A stretch of 64,000 bases of DNA from Streptomyces violaceoruber. GTDB taxonomy: Bacteria > Actinomycetota > Actinomycetes > Streptomycetales > Streptomycetaceae. The position numbers were made by a program, and so were the translations under genes. Of this stretch, positions 24,177 to 34,033 are shown one piece after another. The stretch is taken from contig NZ_CP137734.1 of NCBI RefSeq assembly GCF_033406955.1, positions 1,364,001 through 1,428,000 of the forward strand, written 5' to 3'. Numbering within the stretch: position 1 is the stretch's first letter; each line of letters opens with the position of its first letter. Under the pieces are notes generated by a model, which was not told where the DNA came from, searched no databases, and saw nothing but the letters and a program-made list of their open reading frames with translations.

Positions 24177-27100
24177 GTGCTCGTCATGCCCGACAGATCC
24201 AAGAGACCGCCGATACGGTCGTCCAGTCCACGGGCCGCCCTGCGGGCCACGGTCGCGGCGGTGCTCGCCGGGGCACTCGGCCTGGCCGCGCTGACGGGCG
24301 GCGGCACCGCCGTCGCCGTGCCCGTCACGAAGGCCTCGCCCCCGGCCGGTGAGAGGTCTGGCGGAACGGACTACACGAAGCTCGTCGATCCGTTCGTGTC
24401 CACCGCGGGCGACGACGGCAACGACCTTCCCGGCGCCCAGGCGCCGCACAGCCTGGCCAAGGTCAACCCGATGACGACCCCGGGCCGCAACCACTCCGGG
24501 TACGACTACAACGAGGACCACATCGCCGGGTTCACCGCCACGAACCTGGACGGCGTGGGCGGTTCGGGCGGCGGCGGCGACCTGCTGGTCGTCCCCACCT
24601 CGCAGCAGTACGACAAGCGCCCGGCCACGAGCACCTACGCACACCCCTACAGCCACGACGACGAGAGCGCGACGCCCGGCTCCTACCGGGTGGGGCTCGG
24701 GTCCCCCTCGGGGACGATCGACGCCGAGATGACGGCGACGACCCGCACGGCGCTCGAACGGTACGCCTTCCCCGCGAAAGCGCGGCCGCAGATCGTCCTC
24801 GACCTCGCCAACAACTTCACGAGCCGCACCCGCGCGACCCTGGACGCGACACGGCTGAAGGACGGGACGACCGCGATCAGCGGCCTGGTCGCCGGATCGT
24901 TCAACGGCGCCTCGTACCGCCTGTACTACTACGCCACCACGAACGTCCCCGTGACCTCGCTGCGCACCTGGGGCGACGACGGCGCGCTGGGCGACGCGAC
25001 GGCGCGGGACGGCACCGACACCGGCGCCGTCCTCGGGTTCGACCCGGCCGACGGCGACGACGTCGAACTGCGCGTCACGCTGTCGCCGATCAGCGCCGAA
25101 CAGGCCGCAACCGACCAGCACGAGGAGGTCGCGGGCCGCACCTTCGAGGAGGTGCGCGCGCAGACGAAGGCGGACTGGAACCGCACCCTCGGCGCCGTCG
25201 CGGTCAAGGCCTCGAAGAAGGCCGACCCGGACTCGACGCTCACCAAGCAGTTCTACACGCACCTGTACCGCATGTACGCGCTGCCGGTGAACGCCACCAG
25301 CACCAGCGGCACGTACCGGGGCGTCGACGGCGCGGTGCACAAGGCGAACGGCTTCACGTACTACGACGGCTGGTCCACCTGGGACGACTTCCGCAAGTAC
25401 TCGGTCGCGGCCTACATCGACCCGGCGACCTACCGGGACATGGTGCAGTCCGCGGTCATCCTCTTCGCCGACGCGCACGCCGCGGGCAAGAGCCTCGGCA
25501 GCCTCACCCACTCGGTGCCGACGGTGCGCTGGGAGCGCTCGGCCGTGGTGATCGCCGACGCCCTGTCGAAGGGGTTCAAGGACTTCGACCGGCTCGACGA
25601 GGCGTACCCGGCGCTGAAGTCGTACACCGGCTACTACACCGGGACGCAGCTGCGGCAGGGCTACATCGCCGGCGACCCCGGCACGACGGTCCAGCGCGGC
25701 TACGACCAGTGGGCGCTGTCCGTCGTCGCCGACGCGCTCGGCGAGGACGCGGAGGCGAAGAAGCTGCGCGAGCAGGCGACGATGGCGACCGACAACCTGG
25801 TCAAGCCCGGCGCCTGGACCGCGCCCGACGGCAGCGAGGTGGGTCTGCTCACCCCGCGCGACGGCGAGGGCGACTGGCAGAAGGCCGACTACGAGAAGTT
25901 CGAGGAGGCCAGGCTCTACCAGGGCACGCTCTGGCAGTACCACTGGTACGACGCGTACGACATGGGCGGCCTCATCGAGGCCATGGGCGGCGAGCAGGCC
26001 GGCCGGGCCGCGATCCGGCACATGTTCGGCGAGGACTCCGACGCCGACGACGGCTCGACCATGCTGCACTCCAACGCCAACGAGATCGACCTCCAGGCCC
26101 CCTACCTCTTCAACTACGTCGGCGAGCCGAGCCTGACGCAGAAGTGGGTGCGCGCCATCTACACCGGTGAGACCTGGAACCGGTACATCGCGACGGGCTC
26201 CACGAACGAAGCGCCCAGCTCCGGCGGCGAGTTCAGGCCGCCGGTGAAGACCAAGGCCTACGAACTCGCCCCGGACGGCTTCCTGCCGACCATGGACAAC
26301 GACGCCGGCACCATGTCGACCATGTTCGTCGCCGCCGCCCTCGGGCTGTTCCCGGTGACCGCGGGCTCCAGCCAGTTCCAGATCGGCAGCCCGTTCTTCG
26401 ACTCCACGACGATCACCTACCCCAACGGTGCCGAGTTCACCGTCGAGGCCGACGGGGTCTCGCCGAAGAACTACTACGTGCAGCGCGCGGCACTGAACGG
26501 CAAGCGGTTCTCCAACACGTGGCTCGACTACGCGCAGATCGTGGCCGGCGGCACCCTGAAGTTCGACATGGGCTCCGAGCCGTCGTCCTGGGGTGCCCGC
26601 ACCGAGCCCGCGTACTCGCTGAACACCGACTCGGGCGACGGTGACGACGAGCACGCGCCCGGCAGGGGCACGACCGTCGTCTCCGCCCGCCCCGAGACCG
26701 TCCGCACCGCCGCGGACGGCACCGTCGAGGCGAGCGTCGAACTCCGCCTGTCCGGCAGGGCGTCGTTCGCCGCGCGGAAGGGCACCAGCCTCACCCGGAC
26801 CGGCGCGGCGAGCGTGACCGGCCTCCCGGACGGGGTCACGGCCGACCTCCGGGTCACCGGCAAACGCACCGCGTCGCTGAGGCTCACCGGCACCACCAGG
26901 ACCGACGCGCGGTTCGGCATCACCTTCCGCGACCGGGCCTTCCCGCACGGCATACCGGCCTCCACGGTGACCGGCACCGGCGTGTCCGTGACCGACCCGC
27001 TGATCGTCTCGGCCGCGGCCGTGCACCGCGGCAGCCTCGCCGCCCTCGTCGACGAGGCGTCCCTGGTGCGCGAGGGCAACTACTCCGACGGCTCCTACGG

Positions 27101-30100
27101 CATCTTCCGCACGGCCCTGGAACGCGCGCGGACCGTCCTCGCGGACTCCGCCTCCCCCACCGGCACGCTCATGGCGGCGCACGACGCGCTGCGCTCGGCC
27201 GTCGACGCACTCACCCTGGACGAGGGCGGCTACGCCGTCCTCCAGGCCGAGGACCCCGACCGGATGGAGGGTCCCAGCCTCGTGAAGGAGGCGTACTACT
27301 CCGACGGCGACCTCGGCGGCGTCACCGAGGGCGCCTGGGAGCAGTACACGGACCTCGACTTCGGCGGGGTCGCCCCGCGCAGCGTCTCCGTGCGCTACGC
27401 CAACTCGCAGGCCGCGGCGGCGGAACCGAGCAGCGTGGACATCCACGCCGGGGACGCCGACGGCCCCGTCGTCGCCACCGTCTCCCTGCCCGGGACCGGC
27501 GGCTGGCAGTACTACACGACCGTGCGGGCGGCGGTCTCGGACCCGCAGGCCCTGCTGAAGGCGTCCAGCACGACCTTCGTGTTCCACGCCCCCTCGGGGC
27601 GGCAGTGGGTGTCGAACTTCGACTGGTACCAGTTCTCGCCCGAGGCGGCCCCCTCGTCCTCCCCGATCACCACACTCGCCACCCTCACCACGGCCAACAC
27701 CACCTCGACCGGCGACGGTTCACTCCCGCTGAAGGTCTCGGGCGGCGTCTTCGAGAACGTGACGAACGGCGCGTGGGCCGAGTGGCGGGACACCGACCTC
27801 GGTGACGGCGCCGACACCGTCACCGTCAGCTACGACAAGCCCCGTTCCCGGGCGGCGTCGGACTCGCACATCGAACTGCGCCCGGGTGCGAAGGACGGCC
27901 CGACGGCCGTCACCGTCCCGCTCGACTACACCGGCTCGGGCTGGGGCACCGTGGCATCCACGAGCGTGCGGCTCGACCCGGACGTCTTCGAGGGCACGCA
28001 GGACGTCTACGCCGTCTTCGTCTCCAGCACCCAGACCGACGCACAGCCCTACGTCGCCAACGTCCACTCGCTCACCCTGACGCGGCAGGCGGACGCCCCG
28101 GTGGTGTTCGACGCCACGGCCTTCGAGGGCAGCAGCGGCGGCGGACTCAAGAGCGAACCGGCCACCTGGAGCGGCGCGGGTTCCGCCACCAGCCTCGGCG
28201 GCACCTACGACGGAGCCTGGCTCGACTACGGGGACGTCGACTTCGGCGACTCCCCCAAGAACACCGTCACGCTCACCTACGTCAACAACTCCGCCCGCTG
28301 CGGCACCGGTTCCGCCGTCCAGCTCTACCTGGACTCCTTCGACCCGGACGCCCCCGGCACGCCGTACGCGACCGTCCCGCTGCCGGTCACCGGCAGTTCG
28401 TGGTCGTCGGGCGGGACGACCAGCCTGACCCTGCCGGAGGCGATCAACGGCACGCACGCCGTGCACCTGCGGCTGACCACGAACGCGGACTCCTCGCACC
28501 CCTACGTCGCCAACCTCGGCCAGGTCACCTTCGACCGCGTCGAGGCCCCCGCGCAGACGGATCTGTCCGCCCTGCGCAAGGCGATCGAGCAGTACGAGGG
28601 CCTGTCCGAGGACGCGGACCGGTACGGCACGATCGACTTCGGCGTGTTCCGGCGCGAACTCACCGCCGCCCGCGACCTCCTCGGCACCGAGGACGCGACC
28701 CAGCTCGAGGCCGACCTGCGGACCCGGAGCCTGACCCTGGCCGCGAACCAGCTGGTGCCGCTGCCGAGGCTGCGGCTGGAGAGCCTGGTCGCCACGGCGT
28801 CCGCCCTCGCCGACGAGCGCTACACGGACGCTTCGTGGAAGGCGTTCACCACGGCGCTCACCGCGGCGAAGACGGCCGTGGCGGACGAGACGGCGACGGA
28901 CCGCACCCTCACCGAAAGATACGCGGCCCTCGACCGCGCGAGGTCCTCGCTCACCACGAAGCGCAGGACGGTGCCGGCCGCGCCCGGCGCGGTGTCCGCC
29001 GCTCCCTCCGGCACCAGTGTGCAGGTCACCTGGTCCGCGCCCGAGGACGACGGCGGTTCGCCGGTCACCGGCTACGAGATCACGCTCAGCGGCGGCCGGC
29101 AGGTCGAGATCGCCGATCCGGACAGCCGGAGCACGGTGTTCACCCGGCTGAAGGACGGCACGTCGTACACGGCGCGGGTCCGCGCGGTGAACGCCCTCGG
29201 CGACTCCCCCTGGAGCGCACGGACGCAGCCTGCCGTCACGGGCGACAACAGGCCGCAGGCCCCGACCGTCACGGGCGTGGTCACCGACGGCGAACGGGTC
29301 CGGGTGAACTGGCGGCCGGCCGGTGACGGCGGCTTCCCGGTCGTCGGTTACACCGTGGCCCTGGACGACGGGACCACCGCGCACGTGCCCGGCACCACCT
29401 CCACCGCGGTGCTCACGGCGGCCGGCGGGGCGAAGGCCCACACCGCCACCGTGACCGCGGTGACCCGGGCGGGCAGCTCGGACGGCTCCGGGGCGACGGT
29501 CTCCACCGCCCCGGCCACGTCCACCACCTCGGCCACCTCGGCCACCTCGACCGGCGACCCGGCGGAGTACGAGCCGTCCCCCTTCCCGGGCGACACGCTC
29601 GACGCCACCTACGCCTCGGACACGTGGCCCGAGACCGGGGACGGGTCCGACTGGTTCACCCACCTGCTCTCCGGTTTCGACGACCTCGGCCCCGCCACGC
29701 TCGGCGCCAACTCGGAGGTGCCCGCGGGCACCCCGCTCGGCGCCGAGAACGACAGGATCACCGTGCGCGTCAACAACGCGGCGACGCAGCAGCAGGTCGA
29801 CCGGGCCGAGGTGGACGCGTCGAACAGCGCCACCGTCACGATGGCCGACGGCCTCGGCTCCCGGCTCGGCCCGCTGTACGGCGAAGCCCTGAAGGAGGGC
29901 CGCCTGCCCAAGACCAGCGCGCTGTTCTCCCGCGTCAACGAGAACCTCGACACCCACGACGCGGCGAAGAACCACTACCAGTACCTGCGGCCGTACGTGC
30001 GGCTCGGCTTCGCCGGGGACGGCGGCGCCGTCTACGAGTCGCAGGACAGCTCGTACAGCGGCCTGGCCGGCCAGGGCTCGTACCCGAGCGGTCACACCTA

Positions 30101-31130
30101 CGGCGGCTACGAGGCCGGGACGATCCTCGCCACGCTGCTGCCCGACCTGGCGCCGTCGATCCTCGCGCGCACCTCGGAGTACGGGGACAACCGGATCGTC
30201 CTCGGGTTCCACTACCCGCTCGACGTCATGGGCGGCCGCATCACGGCCCAGGCCACGGTGGCGCACCGCTGGGCGGACCCGGAGTTCGCGAAGCTGCTGG
30301 GCCAGGCCCACACCGAGATCGAGAACGTGCTGCTCGCGCGGTGCGAGGAGGAGGGCTACGGCGACACCCTCACGGCCTGCGCGGGCGACCCGTACGCCGG
30401 GCTGAGCACGGCGCAGCAGGTCGACCGGTACACCCAGCGGCTCACCTACGGGTTCTCCCGTACCGGCGAGGCCGGGCAGGCCCTCGACGCGCCGTCCGAC
30501 GCGGCGGCGCTGCTGATCACGGCCTTCCCGGACCTCACCGCGGAACAGCGCGCCCAGGTCCTGGAGCAGACCGCGACGGACTCGGGGTACCCGCTCGACC
30601 TCACCGGCTCCGGCGGGCCGGGCTGGCAGCGGATCAACCTGGCGGCGGCGATGGCGGCGGACGTGGTCGTGAACGCCGACGGGTCGGTCACGGTGACCAA
30701 CTTCCCGGACGCGACCGCGGCGAGTGCGGCCGAGGCCGTCGCGATCACCGTGGGGGGCGTGGCGCTGGACGGGTTCGACCCGGACGTGAGCACCTACGTC
30801 GTGGACTGGCCGAGGAACGGCGGGCGGATCCCGGCCGTCGGTGCCGTGACGGCCGCGTCGGGCGCGCGGGTGAAGGTGACGTCCGGCAGTTCCACGGTCT
30901 CCTCCTCCCAGCGCGGGTTCAGTACCCGCACCCTCACGGTGACCTCGGCCGACGGTGAGTTCACCCGCACCTACACGGTCGGGTTCCGGCCGGTGGAGCA
31001 GCATCCGCACCGGCCGGGCGCGCTCCGGGACACCGGCGGTGGCGGCACAGCCGGTGGCAGTGCCGGCGGGGGCGATGTCGGCGGCGGTCTCTGGTCGCCG
31101 GCCCGCGAGTGGGAACAGACCGTGAACTGA
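24177..31130 (+). CDS. Secreted multi-modular GH92 alpha-mannosidase fused to a PAP2 acid phosphatase domain
   Basis: About 2317 residues. A signal peptide (RAALRATVAAVLAGALGLAALT) leads to a GH92 domain (~60-820); HSNANEIDL carries the general-acid Glu and MDNDAGTMS the general-base Asp, both followed by family-typical contexts. Next come a linker/beta domain, a FIVAR-like helical module, three CBM6-like beta-sandwiches (starting near VLQAEDPDR, VSGGVFENV and FDATAFEGS), two more FIVAR modules, and two fibronectin III domains. A PAP2/class A acid phosphatase follows with K(x6)RP (KNHYQYLRP), PSGH and the downstream R...H...D (NRIVLGFHYPLD), then a C-terminal beta-sandwich. The protein should remove alpha-mannose residues outside the cell and hydrolyse phosphomonoesters. 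The GTG at 24177, four bases after AGGGAAGG, fits the ribosome site better than the ATG at 24186. The GH92-PAP2 fusion suggests phosphorylated mannan as target; this is inference. Confidence 0.9.
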   Translation: MLVMPDRSKRPPIRSSSPRAALRATVAAVLAGALGLAALTGGGTAVAVPVTKASPPAGERSGGTDYTKLVDPFVSTAGDDGNDLPGAQAPHSLAKVNPMTTPGRNHSGYDYNEDHIAGFTATNLDGVGGSGGGGDLLVVPTSQQYDKRPATSTYAHPYSHDDESATPGSYRVGLGSPSGTIDAEMTATTRTALERYAFPAKARPQIVLDLANNFTSRTRATLDATRLKDGTTAISGLVAGSFNGASYRLYYYATTNVPVTSLRTWGDDGALGDATARDGTDTGAVLGFDPADGDDVELRVTLSPISAEQAATDQHEEVAGRTFEEVRAQTKADWNRTLGAVAVKASKKADPDSTLTKQFYTHLYRMYALPVNATSTSGTYRGVDGAVHKANGFTYYDGWSTWDDFRKYSVAAYIDPATYRDMVQSAVILFADAHAAGKSLGSLTHSVPTVRWERSAVVIADALSKGFKDFDRLDEAYPALKSYTGYYTGTQLRQGYIAGDPGTTVQRGYDQWALSVVADALGEDAEAKKLREQATMATDNLVKPGAWTAPDGSEVGLLTPRDGEGDWQKADYEKFEEARLYQGTLWQYHWYDAYDMGGLIEAMGGEQAGRAAIRHMFGEDSDADDGSTMLHSNANEIDLQAPYLFNYVGEPSLTQKWVRAIYTGETWNRYIATGSTNEAPSSGGEFRPPVKTKAYELAPDGFLPTMDNDAGTMSTMFVAAALGLFPVTAGSSQFQIGSPFFDSTTITYPNGAEFTVEADGVSPKNYYVQRAALNGKRFSNTWLDYAQIVAGGTLKFDMGSEPSSWGARTEPAYSLNTDSGDGDDEHAPGRGTTVVSARPETVRTAADGTVEASVELRLSGRASFAARKGTSLTRTGAASVTGLPDGVTADLRVTGKRTASLRLTGTTRTDARFGITFRDRAFPHGIPASTVTGTGVSVTDPLIVSAAAVHRGSLAALVDEASLVREGNYSDGSYGIFRTALERARTVLADSASPTGTLMAAHDALRSAVDALTLDEGGYAVLQAEDPDRMEGPSLVKEAYYSDGDLGGVTEGAWEQYTDLDFGGVAPRSVSVRYANSQAAAAEPSSVDIHAGDADGPVVATVSLPGTGGWQYYTTVRAAVSDPQALLKASSTTFVFHAPSGRQWVSNFDWYQFSPEAAPSSSPITTLATLTTANTTSTGDGSLPLKVSGGVFENVTNGAWAEWRDTDLGDGADTVTVSYDKPRSRAASDSHIELRPGAKDGPTAVTVPLDYTGSGWGTVASTSVRLDPDVFEGTQDVYAVFVSSTQTDAQPYVANVHSLTLTRQADAPVVFDATAFEGSSGGGLKSEPATWSGAGSATSLGGTYDGAWLDYGDVDFGDSPKNTVTLTYVNNSARCGTGSAVQLYLDSFDPDAPGTPYATVPLPVTGSSWSSGGTTSLTLPEAINGTHAVHLRLTTNADSSHPYVANLGQVTFDRVEAPAQTDLSALRKAIEQYEGLSEDADRYGTIDFGVFRRELTAARDLLGTEDATQLEADLRTRSLTLAANQLVPLPRLRLESLVATASALADERYTDASWKAFTTALTAAKTAVADETATDRTLTERYAALDRARSSLTTKRRTVPAAPGAVSAAPSGTSVQVTWSAPEDDGGSPVTGYEITLSGGRQVEIADPDSRSTVFTRLKDGTSYTARVRAVNALGDSPWSARTQPAVTGDNRPQAPTVTGVVTDGERVRVNWRPAGDGGFPVVGYTVALDDGTTAHVPGTTSTAVLTAAGGAKAHTATVTAVTRAGSSDGSGATVSTAPATSTTSATSATSTGDPAEYEPSPFPGDTLDATYASDTWPETGDGSDWFTHLLSGFDDLGPATLGANSEVPAGTPLGAENDRITVRVNNAATQQQVDRAEVDASNSATVTMADGLGSRLGPLYGEALKEGRLPKTSALFSRVNENLDTHDAAKNHYQYLRPYVRLGFAGDGGAVYESQDSSYSGLAGQGSYPSGHTYGGYEAGTILATLLPDLAPSILARTSEYGDNRIVLGFHYPLDVMGGRITAQATVAHRWADPEFAKLLGQAHTEIENVLLARCEEEGYGDTLTACAGDPYAGLSTAQQVDRYTQRLTYGFSRTGEAGQALDAPSDAAALLITAFPDLTAEQRAQVLEQTATDSGYPLDLTGSGGPGWQRINLAAAMAADVVVNADGSVTVTNFPDATAASAAEAVAITVGGVALDGFDPDVSTYVVDWPRNGGRIPAVGAVTAASGARVKVTSGSSTVSSSQRGFSTRTLTVTSADGEFTRTYTVGFRPVEQHPHRPGALRDTGGGGTAGGSAGGGDVGGGLWSPAREWEQTVN

Positions 31131-31172
31131 CGGCTGGTTGACCGCGTTCCCACCGCGGCCCGACCTCGGTGC

Positions 31173-31207
31173 ACCGCCCCGTCACGGCACGTCCGTGGCG
31201 GGGCGGT
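31173..31207. terminator. Bidirectional hairpin terminator
   Basis: Two 15-base arms (31173-31187 and 31193-31207) pair with only one G-T wobble around a five-base loop. It sits between the convergent GH92 and MFS genes, 42 bases past the GH92 stop and 10 bases past the MFS stop. There is no U-tract, as usual for Streptomyces. Confidence 0.75.
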
Positions 31208-31216
31208 CCGCCGTTC

Positions 31217-32512
31217 TCACGTCGGGGTCGGCTCCTCGGCGCGCGGTCCGTCGCCCTCCCGGGCGCGGCGCAGGGCGTCCTCGTCGGTGCGGGCGTCGTA
31301 GCCGACCAGCCGGGGCAGGGCGGCGGTGAGCAGTCCCACGGCGGCGACACAGGCCACCCCGCCGGTCCAGATGGCCGGGCGGGCGCCGGTCCAGCCGGCC
31401 ATGGCGCCCGCGCGGACCTGACCGAGCTGCGGCCCGATGCTGTAGGAGAGCACCTCGATGCCGGCGAGGCGGCCGCGCAGCCGGTCGGGGATGGTCTGGT
31501 TCCAGATGGTGGTGCGACCCAGGCCGCTGAGCATGTCCCCGGCGCCCGCCAGCGCGAGGCAGGCCAGCACGAGCCAGATCTGCGAGGTCCAGCCGGCCGC
31601 CGCGACCGCCAGTCCCCAGCCGGTGGCGCCGAACACCACCAGCAGTCCGTGCCGCCGGGTCCGGGACACCCAGCCGCTGGTGAGGCTGACCAGCAGGGAG
31701 CCGACGGCGCCCGCCGAGTACATCAGGCCCAGCGCCCAGTCGGCGTCCAGCTCGTCGGCGAGGAACGGGAAGATGGTGTTGGGGAACGCGAACAGCATCG
31801 CGGCCAGGTCGATCGCGTACGTGCCCAGCAGCACCGGCCTGGACCAGGCGTACCGGGCGCCCTCGGCGATCCCGCGCAGGGACGGCCGGGCCGCGTGCTC
31901 GGCGGGCGGCACGGGCGAGAGGCCGCGGCACATCAGGACCGAGGCGCAGAAGCAGACCACCGTGGTGGCGTAGGCGGGCACGTTGCCCGCGTAGGCGACC
32001 ACGAGGCCCGCCAGCGCGGGTCCGGCGATGGCGCCGGCCTGCCAGCGCAGGGCGTTCAGGGCCGCGGCGGCGGCCAGCTGGTCGTGCGGCACGATCCGGG
32101 CCAGCAGCGAGTCCAGGGCGGGGCGTTGGAGACCGGCCAGCGCCGCCACCCCGCCCGCGACCACGTACAGCGGCCAGAGCAAGGGGTGCGGCAGCAGCGC
32201 GTTCACGAGCAGGACGGCCGCGAGGAGTCCGAGGCCCGCCTCGGTGAGCACGATGACCCTGCGCCGGTCCACGGCGTCGGCGAGCGCCCCGCCGTAGAGG
32301 CCGAAGACCACCAGGGGTACCAGTTCGACGGCGCCCATGACGCCGACGGCCAGCGGGGAGCCGGTCAGTTCCTTGATCTGGAGCGGCAGCGCGATCAGCG
32401 CCATCACGCTTCCGAGGTAGGTGACCAGCCCCTGCACCCACAGGAGCCGGAAGTCGCGGGAGGAGCGCCAGGGCGCGAGGTCGGGCAGCAGGGCGGTGAG
32501 CTTCGAGGTCAT
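31217..32512 (-). CDS. MFS transporter, EntS-like siderophore/drug exporter
   Basis: 431 residues with 12 hydrophobic segments; FRLLWVQGLVTYLGSVMALIALPLQ near residue 22 (two halves: FRLLWVQGLVTYLG, ALIALPLQ) and ADAVDRRRVIVL after helix 2 are typical of the enterobactin-exporter EntS/DHA3 group. It probably exports a siderophore or other small molecule. Its ATG overlaps the stop codon of the degenerate siderophore ABC ATPase (ATGA at 32509-32512), and an iron box lies upstream of that remnant. Iron-repressed co-transcription is therefore likely even though the first gene is broken. No siderophore biosynthesis gene is adjacent, so the partner system must be elsewhere. The C-terminal 25 residues are charged and cytosolic. 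Confidence 0.88.
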   Translation of the reverse strand: MTSKLTALLPDLAPWRSSRDFRLLWVQGLVTYLGSVMALIALPLQIKELTGSPLAVGVMGAVELVPLVVFGLYGGALADAVDRRRVIVLTEAGLGLLAAVLLVNALLPHPLLWPLYVVAGGVAALAGLQRPALDSLLARIVPHDQLAAAAALNALRWQAGAIAGPALAGLVVAYAGNVPAYATTVVCFCASVLMCRGLSPVPPAEHAARPSLRGIAEGARYAWSRPVLLGTYAIDLAAMLFAFPNTIFPFLADELDADWALGLMYSAGAVGSLLVSLTSGWVSRTRRHGLLVVFGATGWGLAVAAAGWTSQIWLVLACLALAGAGDMLSGLGRTTIWNQTIPDRLRGRLAGIEVLSYSIGPQLGQVRAGAMAGWTGARPAIWTGGVACVAAVGLLTAALPRLVGYDARTDEDALRRAREGDGPRAEEPTPT

Positions 32513-33018
32513 GACTTGGCTCCGCCGTCCCCGTCGGTGACCGCGGTGGCGGGCGTGGTGGCGGTCGTGGTGGCGGTCGTGTGGTGGCGGCCGATCGGCA
32601 GGACGGGGGGCTTGCCGGAGACCGGGTCCTCGATGACGCGGCTCTCCGTGCCGTACACGGAGCGCACCGTGTCCTCGGTCATGACGTCCCGGGTGGATCC
32701 GGCCGCGTGCGGCCCGCCGGACGCGAGGGCGATGAGCCGGTCCGCGTAGCGCGCGGCGAGGTTGAGGTCGTGCAGGACCATGACGATGGTGGTGCCGCGG
32801 GTCCGGTCGAGGACGGTGATGCCCCCGGGGATGACCGGCGACCGGGGCGACAGGCCCAGGGTGCGGGCGGGTTCCCTGACCGGGGTGCGGTGTACGTCCT
32901 TGCCGTCCGGGACGACGCGCCCGGTACTGGGGGCGAGCGGCCGGGACATGGAGCGCGGCACTGTTCTCATCGACCCGGTGTTCACTTTCAGGGAGGAGGG
33001 CGCGGAAAGCCGGACTGA
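32509..33018 (-). pseudogene. Remnant of a siderophore ABC transporter ATPase (FepC/FecE-like)
   Basis: Readable pieces match a ferric-siderophore importer ATPase: PSTGRVVPDGKDVHRTPVRE (the first beta strands after Walker A), LGLSPRSPVIPGGITV (Q-loop area), then directly RTRGTTIVMVLHDLNLAARYADRL (H-loop region, in parts) and the usual end SRVIEDPVSGKPPVLPIGRHH. Walker A, the LSGGQ signature and Walker B are all missing. About 80 codons are deleted between GITV and the segment before the H-loop, and the N-terminal ~40 codons are replaced by unrelated sequence. The remnant stays open to its stop, which overlaps the MFS start, so it could still be translated and couple to the exporter. It cannot hydrolyse ATP. 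Confidence 0.82.
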
Positions 33019-33023
33019 CATAG

Positions 33024-33042
33024 TTAGGTAAGGCTTACCTGA
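33024..33042. promoter_or_regulatory. Iron box (DmdR/IdeR operator)
   Basis: TTAGGTAAGGCTTACCTGA, a 19-bp near-palindrome, matches the Streptomyces/Mycobacterium DmdR-IdeR consensus TTAGGTTAGGCTNACCTAA closely. It lies just upstream of the ABC ATPase remnant and EntS-like exporter on the minus strand, predicting repression under iron-replete conditions. Confidence 0.85.
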
Positions 33043-33169
33043 ACTCGACCTGCTCAGACTAGGCAGCCCGCGCACCCGTAGCAATCGAGCCTTCTCGACA
33101 GCGGTTGTAGCGATCGGGACACGGCGCGGCCGGTGCGCGACGGCGCCGGTGCGGCCGGCGCGCCCGCTC

Positions 33170-33940
33170 TCAGGGCGCCCGGAACCGGCCCGGAGTGGTC
33201 CCCGTCGTCCGCCGGAACGCCGCTCCGAAGGCGCTCGCCGAGCGGTAGCCCACCGCGTCGGCCACCACCTCGACCTCGAACCCGCGCGCCAGCAGCCGCA
33301 CGGCGTGCTGCGCCCGGACCGAGGCGACCCAGCGGGCGAAGCTCGTGCCCGTCTCGGTACGGAAGGCGCGGGTCAGGGTGCGCTCGCTGCATCCGAGGAC
33401 GGTGGCCCAGCCGGTCAGGGTGCGCTGGTCGGAGGGGTCGGCCCGGACCGCGTCCACGATCGGCCGCAGCAGCGCGGACGTGGGCAGGTGCACCAGCAGT
33501 GCCCTCGGCGAGGGCCGCAGCACGTCCAGCACCATGGCCTCGGTGACGTCCCGGGACCGCGGCGGCAGGTCCGGCTCTCCCAGCCGGTCCAGGAGCAGCC
33601 TGAGCAGGGGCGTGATGTCCACGGCCACCGGCTCGTCGGGCAGCGCCGAGACCGTGCCGTGCCGGAAGAAGTGGGCGCGGTAGGAGGTTCCGGCGACGGC
33701 GGAGGCCGAGTGCAACTGCCCCGCGGGCATCCACAGGCCGAGCGTCGGTGTGACGCACCAGACCTGGGACCCGGTCACGGCGGTGGACGCGCCGTGGGCG
33801 TTCCAGAGCAGTTCGTGCCAGGGGTGGGAGTGCTCGGTCCAGGTCGTGTCGGCGGCGACGACCTCCGCGTACGCCTTGATCACGAACGAGACGTCCACCT
33901 CGCCGGCGGCGAGCGCCGGCAGTTCCCTGGTGACACGCAT
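33170..33940 (-). CDS. AraC-family transcriptional regulator
   Basis: 256 residues: an N-terminal cupin-like sensor half (HSHPWHELLWNAHG near residue 41, GLWMPAGQLHSA near 68) and a C-terminal double helix-turn-helix (TLTGWATVLGCSERTLTRAF for HTH1, VVADAVGYRSASAFGAAFRR for HTH2, ending TPGRFR). This layout is common in AraC regulators of efflux or siderophore genes. It is transcribed toward the iron-box region, with 127 bases between its stop and the box. It may control the adjacent exporter, but the iron box itself points to DmdR. The effector is unknown. The ATG at 33940 was chosen because the conserved domain starts soon after; sequence further upstream belongs to the opposite-strand kinase gene. 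Confidence 0.88.
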   Translation of the reverse strand: MRVTRELPALAAGEVDVSFVIKAYAEVVAADTTWTEHSHPWHELLWNAHGASTAVTGSQVWCVTPTLGLWMPAGQLHSASAVAGTSYRAHFFRHGTVSALPDEPVAVDITPLLRLLLDRLGEPDLPPRSRDVTEAMVLDVLRPSPRALLVHLPTSALLRPIVDAVRADPSDQRTLTGWATVLGCSERTLTRAFRTETGTSFARWVASVRAQHAVRLLARGFEVEVVADAVGYRSASAFGAAFRRTTGTTPGRFRAP

Positions 33941-34033
33941 GCGGGCCAGGCTAACCGGCGGGAGCCGCCGGTCCCGTCCGGCCGGTACACGGCGGTACGG
34001 GCCGGAAATGGGTGTGCGAACCGATGGACGCCC

